The position numbers and the translations under genes were made by a program. From assembly GCF_022605725.1 (NCBI RefSeq), contig NC_065564.1, positions 3,078,698-3,142,697 of the forward strand: a DNA stretch of 64,000 nt, read 5' to 3'. This document shows positions 56,635 to 64,000 of this stretch, piece by piece. The first letter of the stretch is position 1. Each line of letters opens with the position of its first letter. The stretch comes from Anthonomus grandis grandis. Lineage: Eukaryota > Arthropoda > Insecta > Coleoptera > Curculionidae. The notes below the pieces were generated by a model. That model was not told the DNA's origin. It was given only the letters and a program-made list of their open reading frames with translations, and searched no databases.

Positions 56635-56984
56635 GAGATCCTCCCTTCATAGATACAGAGCTGAGGATAGAAAGGGATTTTATTAGTACAGAATATTTAT
56701 TTTCTTTGCATTTTCAATCGTCAGTGGGGATCCTCCTAATTATTCCTCCTGCTGGCTTGGCTCCTGCCAAAGCAAGTTTCTTGAGAGGAGGAGAAGAAGG
56801 AGGCTCATTGGTTGTTATTTATTTATTTATAAATAATATATTGATTTTGCAATAAAGTGGCATTTTTATTAGTGCGTTCCAGAGATTGGCAAGTATCACT
56901 CAATAGGTCCTCAAAACCACGGATTCAAGGCTGAAATTCAAGCAGTTAAGAGGCCCTTGCCATGGTCCACATCCAGAGCAACTC

Positions 56985-57560
56985 TGGACCAAAAACTTCA
57001 TAAATAATAATAACCAATTTGGGTTTTCATCTCGTTTAACTGCTCTTATCTTTTCTTATCCTACTAAATATCCTCAATATGTTAAATGCTTTGGACACAG
57101 CTCAAGTGAGATAATAGCTCCTTCAGGCGTACCACAAGGCTCCATATTGGGACCTCTTCATTTCAACTCATTTATTAATAACATTTCTAAGGAACTTGGA
57201 AGTAAACAGCTCATTATACTGCGATGACAAACATTTTTACTGTGGAATTGATACTATTGAGGACTGCGTTAGTCTCCAAGCAGCCATTAACTCAATGATT
57301 GGTGCAAGGATAATAACGCCTCTAAATGCTGCGTGGTTTCCTACTTCTATATTGATATTGTGACACTACCAAGATCAACTCAGCCTTAGAGTGTGTACTG
57401 GAACCTTCCCAACTAGTCCAGTTACAATTTTAAATTGTAATAAAAGGAATCACCTCTCTCCATATCAGACGCTATACTTCTAAAATATTCAACTAAACTA
57501 TGGTGTCATCAAGTACTGTGACAGCAAGTACGTCAGATACTCTATCATCAAGTATAACCT
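56985..57560 (+). mobile_element. LINE reverse transcriptase fragment
   Basis: The + strand reads NNQFGFSSRLTALIF and GVPQGSILGPLHFNSFINN, then DCVSLQAAINS in a later frame. These are reverse transcriptase blocks of jockey type. Frameshifts are frequent. It is followed directly by an opposite-strand fragment. Confidence 0.8.
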
Positions 57561-57960
57561 TTTGCTTATGGTTATATAAAAAAGATGCTACCAATTCCGA
57601 TATATTCCAATATATCCCATAATATCTGATGGTTTACCATGTCAAAAGTCTGCGAAGTCTAAGAGTACGATGACTGTTGCCTGATTATTGTCAAGGGACT
57701 TAAATATATCGTCAGTTACTTGTGACATAGCAGTGGTACAACTATAACCTCTACGGAATCCAGATTGATTCTCGGGCAACAGATTGGTCTTGGTTTAAAT
57801 ATTCCAATATGTGGATTTCCATAATCTTCTCTAGTACTTTTGAGAATACTGAAAGAATGGATATAGAAGATATTTGATTAAATTCCGTTGGATTTTTTGA
57901 TTTTGTGGAAAGGTACGACATTGACTTCTTTCCATTGATCAGGGATTTAACTGTAGCCTA
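57560..57960 (-). mobile_element. LINE reverse transcriptase fragment, opposite strand
   Basis: The minus strand reads ENQSGFRRGYSCTTAMSQV followed by TDDIFKSLDNNQATVIVLLDFADF, the N-terminal half of a reverse transcriptase domain. It abuts the + strand fragment, giving a head-to-head arrangement from two insertions or an inversion. The rest of the spacer to 58222 is AT-rich with no gene seen. Confidence 0.8.
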
Positions 57961-58222
57961 ATCGAAATTAAAAGAATTCGCTTAGTTTACGCTCTCGTTT
58001 ACTTTTTTTTAAGTATTTGTTCATAATTTGTTATATATATATACTATTAATACTATTTTGATAAAACGATTTCATCTTTATATGTATCTTTTCCACTCTA
58101 TTATTGGACTTTCTCTGATGGGTAATGTAAATAAAATAAATAAATTTTAATTACTAGCATTCTATTTATTTACAACCAATAATGGACCTCCTGCAGCAAA
58201 CTATTAATCCTCATCCTTCCAG

Positions 58223-59114
58223 GTACTGGGACCAAAATAAAAAAATAAAAACCGAAAACAAAATGATCCAATGCCCTCAGTGCCCGAAGCAGTTCACTCA
58301 CAGGTTCAAACTGAAAGTTCACCTCTCGGTTCACCTGCCGGAAAAACCGTTTTCCTGCCACTCCTGCTCCACCACATTTAAATCGACCTCCACCTTAAGG
58401 AGACACATCAGAGACATCCACGACCAAACCAAAACCTTCACCTGCACCATTTGCAATAAGAGTTTTAACAGCAAAACGAACTTTAGCATCCACGAGAAAC
58501 GCCACCTGGCGGAGTTCGTGGTGCGTTGCGAGGAGTGCAGTGAGGGATTTGTGACCATGGCGGAGTACAGACGTCATCTGGTCAAGCATAGCGACAAGAA
58601 GTACTCGTGTGAGGAATGTGGTAGAGTGAGTACCAGCGAACGGGCCTTGAAGGAGCATCAAAAAATCCACCTGGAGAATTACGAGGATCGGTTCTTCCGA
58701 GAGTGTCCGATTTGTAACAAGAAGTTTAGGCAGCTGAAGAGGCATTTGAGGGAGGTCCACGAGGGCAGTCACAACTACATTTGTCCCACCTGCGGTAAAA
58801 CTTTCCGCAGAGAGAACAGCTTCAAGGTACACATGATTATCCACTCCGGAGTGAGACCTTACAGGTGCGAGGTGTGCCAGAAGGAGTTTTACAATAAACA
58901 GTACATGATCGTGCATAAACGCGTGCATACAGGTGAAAAACCTTATGAATGTGAGGTGTGCGGGAGGCGTTTTACTCAGAAACCTCCGCTTAATGTACAC
59001 ATGCGCACTCACTCCGGCGAAAAACCTTACGAATGCGACGTTTGTGTGGAAAAGTTCGTTTCCAAGCAGAAATTGACTTTTCACAAGAAGACTAGCCACC
59101 AAGTTGTTTGTTAG
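58223..59114 (+). CDS. C36: zinc-finger terminal exon, 10 fingers
   Basis: Acceptor CATCCTTCCAG ends at 58222, one of three CAG acceptors; 296 codons follow. The leader has KIKTENKM, a psi-K-x-E site with an ATG just before finger 1. Ten fingers: CPQC, CHSC, CTIC, CEEC, CEEC, the short-spacer CPICNKKFRQLKRH, CPTC, CEVC, CEVC and CDVC. TGEKPYE and SGEKPYE linkers join the last three. The short finger is followed by HEGSHNY, a break in the otherwise regular array. AATAAA lies at 59179-59184. Confidence 0.94.
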
Positions 59115-59358
59115 AAGGAGGTCCCTCCCACGGAGGTGCTGGATGAGGAAGGATTTGTCCCTCTTATGTCGTTTATAAAATAAAACTCTTATAATAAAAG
59201 CGTCTTTTATTTACTTGCTCTGCAGAACGATTGAGTGATCAAAAGGTACAAAAGTTCCTGACCTACTCGACTGTTGAACTCTTTCAAATTTAAAAAACTT
59301 CAGGGACAGCCAGGCACAAGCAAACCAGTTCCTGAATAATAAAAACTCCCTTTTTTAG

Positions 59359-59968
59359 ATCCCCAGTGCCAAAGCCGCCTCCCAAAAAGAAGGTCCTTAC
59401 GGTGGAACCGTACCACTGGTGCCACCTGTGCGGTAAAACCTTTAAAACAAATCGGGAACTGAACAAGCACTTTGCGTTCTCGCACTTCGGTGATCAGCAG
59501 ACGTTCAAGTGCAATCGATGCGGGAATTTTTACAAAAGCGAGAGCGTGCTTAAGAACCATCAGAGGTTGAAGCATGGCGTCGCCGCCTTTGATCTGTTCC
59601 AATGCGATCAGTGCGGTAAAACGTTCGTTTACAGTGCGGTCTTCAACAAGCACCTGAAGGCCCATCAGGAGTTTAAAGAGTGGCAGTGCAACGTTTGCGA
59701 GAAGATGTTCAAGAGCAGGAACTCGCTGGCGAAGCACGTGGAGAACCACTGGAACCATACGACGTACGAGTGCGAGGAGTGCGACGTTAGGTTTTTGAGC
59801 AAGAAGGTGTACAACCACCATCGAAATACGAAACATGTCAGAAAAAAAGTTGGCGAAGAGGAGGAGGTGAAACTCACCACGATCTGTTTGATATGCGACA
59901 GGGATTTTGATGAGGAGGAAAAGTTGCTTGAGCATTTCCAAACGGTGCATCATGACCCAGTCTCTTAG
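59359..59968 (+). CDS. C37: zinc-finger terminal exon, 6 fingers
   Basis: Acceptor CCCTTTTTTAG ends at 59358; 202 codons follow. A short Pro/Lys leader (SPVPKPPPKKK) precedes six fingers: CHLC, CNRC, CDQC, CNVC, CEEC and, after an acidic linker (KVGEEEEVKL), CLIC..HFQTVH. Linkers are not TGEKP type. The first ATG lies in finger 4. AATAAA lies at 59988-59993. Confidence 0.92.
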
Positions 59969-60088
59969 CCTGAAAGTGTTTTATTTGAATAAACTTTAAA
60001 CTCTTTGCATTTGAATTTATTCCTGAAAAATCTGTAGAAGTCAAATCTGGCGGACTCGGGAGGTCTCCGACCGTCACTTTTACTCGAG

Positions 60089-60650
60089 CAGCGAGAGCCA
60101 AATCTCTCTACCCAATTTTATTGTACAACATGCATACTGAGCTTCGATTCGGTCGTAAAACTAATTAGTCACAATTGAAAAGAACACCTTCACTAGTAAA
60201 ATTTTGAGCTCGCAAATATGTCCCAGCTGCTCCGTCACTTTTTCAGAGAGCAAAAGAAGTTACAGGAACCTGAAGCACAAGAGGGGCTAAACTAATGTTC
60301 GAGGGCCTCCAGAATCTGAGGCACCACCCCGATCTGCACCCAGTGAAAACCTCTTTCTTTGTTATCTCCTTCACCTCCAAGTATGACCTCGATAGACATT
60401 TTATTGGACGTACTTCGATCAAATGTCTTCGCCAGTGTCTTCGGTACTACGAGGTATCCAAAAATCAGGAAATACTTGGGGAAGAAGTGTTCGGGTGTAT
60501 ACTGGATAGCTTATTTAACTATGTTTGGGTCAAGAGCGAGTAGGGCTTGACAGTCCCTCCTTCTGTTTTTGCGGAAAAGAGTTCCTCAATTGTATAGCTC
60601 CTTGGAGGAGCATCCTGGAAAGGGAACTGGATAGTTAGTTTTAGGGTTAA
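60089..60650 (+). pseudogene. Decayed zinc-finger cassette
   Basis: Finger-like pieces survive in three frames: FYCTTCILSFDSVVKLISHN then a stop near 60178; ICPSCSVTFSESKRSYRNLK then a stop near 60294; and FCFCGKEFLN followed by an out-of-frame LEEHPGK near 60565-60620. CxxC pairs and F/L/H spacing match C2H2 fingers, but stops and frameshifts break them. No acceptor in the array phase was found at its left end. It lies between C37 and C38, where a cassette would be expected. Confidence 0.6.
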
Positions 60651-60755
60651 TAACAAAACCGAATTGAAATATTAGTTTTTTATTCAGTTTAGGACATAAT
60701 TTTTACATAAAACGAGTCAGTAATCAGAACGCTGCTAACTGCCTCTGGTTTTTAG

Positions 60756-61860
60756 GTTCATCTTCAAGATAACCACTGAGGATGAAATCCTGATGCAAGA
60801 ATCCGCGATTTCTTTTCAAGGACACTACGACACTCCGGAGCTGATTTGTCTGGAAACTCTGGAGCAGCTTGAGGCTCCAAACGTAGACAAAATCGGCGTT
60901 TTAACCGATAAAAGTCTGCCGAAATGCATGCTCTGCCTAAGAACTTTCAACACCATTCGCGGTTTACGTTGCCATTACCAAAAATGGCACGGGGTCGACG
61001 GAACGTATCCATGTTTCTTATGTAATTCGGTCTTTCGCTATTTCGAAACTTTCAATGCCCACATGAAATTGTCCCATGGCAAGCCGGTGCGTACCCAGAA
61101 ATCCAACGATCTAAAGAAGTTTTCGACGAAGAAGGAGGCGTGCAATTTGTGCGGCCGAGTTTGTAAATCCAGAACGGTTCTGTTGATCCATCACGCCCTC
61201 AGTCATGGAAAAGTGAACATTTCTGGCCTCTCCGATGGAGAACTGGAAGAGGAGCTGGAATACCGCCTAAAAGAGTACTACGACAGCGTTTATTTGGACG
61301 ATCTGTTCAGTCTGATTTGTGGGGACTGCAAGATAGTTGGTCCTGGTAAATACTGGATGATCGAACATCTGACGTCGGTACACAAGGTTTCCATTAATCG
61401 TTGCGCGATGTGTTTGGAATGTAGGCCATCCATTTACTTTGTGGATAAGGAATTACTTAAGCAACACATCGCTATAATACATAAAGAGAACGTCACGCCT
61501 CCTCCGGATGAATCCCAGAAGAAAACATTCAAGCTAGCCCCTGTATGCCAAGATAAATGTCCGGTGTGCCGAGATACGATGCCAAACGCAAAAACGCACA
61601 TAATCAACGTTCATTGTAAGCAAATGCGTCTGGATCAAGCTAATATACTGGCGGAGTATTTGCTGAAGCATTACGGGACGGATCCACGGATGTTGGTGAG
61701 GACCTGCCCTGGATGTATGGAAATTTTCAGCGATTTCATCCATATGAAGGAGCACGTCATAAAGGACCATTTGCTGGAAATTTGTACTTTTTGTAACCAG
61801 ATATTCGCGTCGATTAAGGCTTTGCAGAATCACATTTCGTACACTCATCCCAACAAATAA
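60756..61860 (+). CDS. C38: divergent zinc-finger terminal exon, about 8 fingers
   Basis: Acceptor CTGGTTTTTAG ends at 60755, with TGCTAAC about 20 bases upstream; 367 codons follow. After a 45-residue leader there are three fingers (CMLC, CFLC, CNLC), a linker with acidic repeats (DGELEEELEYR), then less regular fingers: CGDC, CAMC with a widened spacer (CRPSIYFVDKELLKQH), CPVC (short), CPGC and CTFC. The widened CxxC..IYF finger also occurs in C39 (CHFCRATIYF), linking the two. AATAAA (61856-61861) overlaps the stop. Confidence 0.9.
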
Positions 61861-62167
61861 ATATATATATTTAAATAAAATTTTTTTGATATAAAATGAA
61901 AACGTTTATTTTTTCCACAAATGGCTTCCCTATAATACTGGAAATCGTTTTTTGGTCAACATTTCCAGATTGAAGATTGATGGGAAGGTATACTACTTGT
62001 CCCATTCCTCCAAATGTTGTAATTACACCAGCGGGCAGCTCTGTTTCTTCCTAATTGATCCTACTTTTTAGTACTTGGACTATATTTCTATAAAACTGGA
62101 AAATGATGGTTCTTTTCCCCATTCACTTCTCTAACCGGGTGGTCTATTGATTTTTAAACATTTTTAG
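61861..62167. other. Spacer C38-C39
   Basis: AT-rich, with the C38 poly(A) signal at the left and the C39 acceptor CATTTTTAG ending at 62167. CTAACC near 62130 could be a branch point. Nothing else was recognised. Confidence 0.5.
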
Positions 62168-63419
62168 GCTGCAACGACTTATTATAAAGCAAGAACCGGA
62201 TGCAAATATCAAAGAAGAAGTACCAAGAGACCCTTTGGAAGAACCTTACCAGGTTCCGGAACAAAACCTTGAAATCAAGCTAGTGAAAGAGTCAGATATT
62301 TCGCTCGTTTGTTGCCAAAAAGGCTTCCTAACCATATCCGATTTAAGAGCCCATCTTCTGCGATGCCACGATGAAACTTCAAAGTTTTCTTGCGACACTT
62401 CATTCCGCACAGATGCAGTCCTCAAGAAACATACGAAAGTCGGCTGTTTCAATGTTGCCAAAACTTACTCCGGACTTACTTCTGATCCAGCCCCTGCCCT
62501 GTGTCCTCCCAAAACATCCAAAGTTTCTCTCAAGAAGATTTCTTATCAACGCGTTACACCAAAACCCTCCATCCCAAACAAGTTTCCTTCCATAGTTGCT
62601 CCACCTAAGCCAGTACTCCCCGAGAGGCACTCTCCCAAATCTCTCCAGAAGTTCTTGTGTGGAGAATGCGACAAATCCCATCACAACTTCCAGTACCTGG
62701 CAAACCACATGCTGACAGTGCACAAGATTCCCATCCAGAAGTGCTTCAAGTGCCACTTCTGTAGAGCAACCATTTACTTTTTGCATGTGGTACTTTTGAA
62801 CAAACACATCTCGGAGGACCACGGGGTCGGGTTTGAATTCGGGAAAGGGTTCGGGGACTTTCGGTGTGGTGACTGTGGCGCAACATTTGGTCGCGGGGAC
62901 ATGCTAAGAAAACACATGGCCACGCATAACTCCAATAATAAGCACTGGGGTTGCGTTATTAAGAAGTGCCGGAAGCTGCTTTTTAGTAACTGGGACAACT
63001 TGGTTGCGCATCACAAGGATGTGCATAACAGAACGTTGAGCAAGCACCACAATACTCCGAAGGTGGTACCACCTAAATTACTGAAGCCTGTGAACGAACT
63101 GGTGGTCGATAAGCCAATGTTTACTGTTGAGAAAGTCTTCTCGATGGCTTTAAACTCCGACTGTCTCGCGCAGTGCTTTTTGTGCAATGAGAGGTTTGGG
63201 TCAAATGCGGCTCTGAAGAAGCACATGTTCACTAGGCACCCACAAGAGCGCTTGGTTCAGCAGGAGTTGATCACGGTGATCATTGACAATGCTGAGGATC
63301 CCGCTGACGCAGGTGAATTTTCAGAACTGGAAATCACCGTTAAAAAAGAAGATCCGCTGGAAGAAACGTCTGATAAGAAGGTGCTAGAGATTAAGCAAGA
63401 ACCAGATGATGTGGGATGA
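62168..63419 (+). CDS. C39: zinc-finger terminal exon with degenerate first fingers and sumoylation motifs
   Basis: Acceptor ACATTTTTAG ends at 62167; 416 codons follow. It opens with LIIKQEPDANIKEEVP and ends with TVKKEDP and EIKQEPDD, four psi-K-x-E sites at its two ends. Finger 1 (VCCQKGF..HLLRCH) and finger 2 (SCDTSFRT..HTKVGC) lack a normal cysteine pair and may not bind zinc. Good fingers follow: CGEC, CHFC (widened, like C38), CGDC, a C-x4-type CVIKKC and CFLC..HMFTRH, with a Pro/Lys linker and an acidic tail. AATAAA lies at 63495-63500. Confidence 0.9.
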
Positions 63420-63583
63420 TGAGGAAAAGACCATGAGGCAGAAAATACTGAATATTTTTGTAAATTGTTTTTACTTTTAATCGTTGTAACATTAAATAAA
63501 GTTTTATTTGGTTGACGCTTGTTTTACGTCAAGGCCCTTCCGTTTATACCTAAGATGTCCTACTAACCTAAGACATATTTTAG

Positions 63584-64000
63584 GCCTCTCACACAATTCG
63601 AGGTTATCGACCTTTTTACAACCTCCACTGAAGAAAATACCAACTTCTACCTAAAACCTAAGGATTTCGCAATTTTCAAGGAAACCGACTCCCCTCCAAA
63701 GCACAAACCCTTAGCGAAGACTCGCGGAATTAAGAACAATTGCTTGATATGCCAGCGCCAGTTCCAGACCCTGGGCGAACTGAAGAAACACTACGCCAAA
63801 GTGCACTATGACGTGCCGACATTTTCATGTGAGCTTTGTGGCAGTTCATTTAAAAACAAAAAATCTCTGGCAGGTCACAAGAAAGTTGAACATTCTAACC
63901 TCGAGTCAAGTGTCAAGAAAGTTCCTAAAAAGCTGGTTCACGTCAAGACTGAACCGATTGATTCTCTCGAAGAAGAGCTCACTCCTTCAGAGTCCAGTGG
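63584..64000 (+). CDS. C40: zinc-finger exon cut by the right edge (partial)
   Basis: Acceptor ACATATTTTAG ends at 63583, with the exact branch-point string TACTAAC about 20 bases upstream. The frame is open from 63585 to the window end. The leader carries FEVIDLFTT, a SUMO-interaction-like core. Two fingers follow: CLIC..HYAKVH and CELC..HKKVEH. Then comes a charged region with HVKTEPID (psi-K-x-E) and an acidic stretch. Whether more fingers follow is unknown. Confidence 0.88.

Noticed and set aside
1..64000. Identification of the locus as lola, mod(mdg4) or broad
   Set aside because: The exon layout is similar, but no BTB exon is in the window and the fingers do not match the one- or two-finger lola type or the mod(mdg4) FLYWCH type.
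1..64000. tRNA, rRNA, CRISPR arrays, bacterial operon signals
   Set aside because: None recognised; the splice sites, poly(A) signals and mobile elements are eukaryotic.

Overview
The window looks like insect nuclear DNA, possibly from a beetle, although nothing here fixes the species. AT-rich spacers separate GC-richer coding blocks. The two clear introns inside coding units are 61 and 50 bp. The decayed mobile elements are jockey/CR1-type LINEs, mariner-like transposase pieces and short terminal-inverted-repeat elements, all common in insects. About two thirds of the 64 kb is coding, and every coding unit is on the + strand.

The content is one long head-to-tail array of C2H2 zinc-finger cassettes, numbered C1 to C40 here; C1 and C40 are cut by the window edges. 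Together they carry roughly 300 fingers. They do not look like 40 independent genes. Each of C2-C40 starts at a 3' splice acceptor (mostly TTTTTAG), stays open from that acceptor to its stop codon, and is usually followed by a poly(A) signal. All 39 acceptors leave exactly one nucleotide before the first full codon, so every cassette would join in frame to the same upstream donor. Many cassettes have no in-frame ATG before the middle of their finger array; C13 has none before its last finger. The simplest reading is that these are alternative 3'-terminal exons of one locus whose shared 5' exons lie outside the window. Drosophila lola and mod(mdg4) are built this way, with a common BTB exon joined by cis- or trans-splicing to many terminal exons. 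No BTB, ZAD or other common domain is visible here, so the locus is not named.

Layout: C1-C5 (1-5.4 kb) are a family ending in a KTFTTKQ finger. C6-C15 and C17 (5.6-20 kb) are colinear paralogues marked by a C-x4-C finger; C16 and C18 are divergent. C19-C25 (21-37.7 kb) are long exons with H-x6-H and C2HC fingers, disordered linkers, RS-rich tails, a collagen-like repeat and SUMO-binding-like motifs. C26-C28 are multi-finger arrays beside a freshly duplicated, broken copy. C29-C30 are acidic or long and disordered. C31-C37 are 6-13-finger arrays. C38-C40 are divergent or acidic. Relics at 39.25 kb and 60.1 kb, and possibly 17.66 kb, show cassettes being lost. Mobile elements sit only between cassettes.

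If the model is right, one N-terminal domain would be combined with about 40 different DNA- or RNA-binding C-termini, a large combinatorial set of nuclear factors. All protein roles are inferred from zinc-finger content; no individual cassette was recognised as a named gene.
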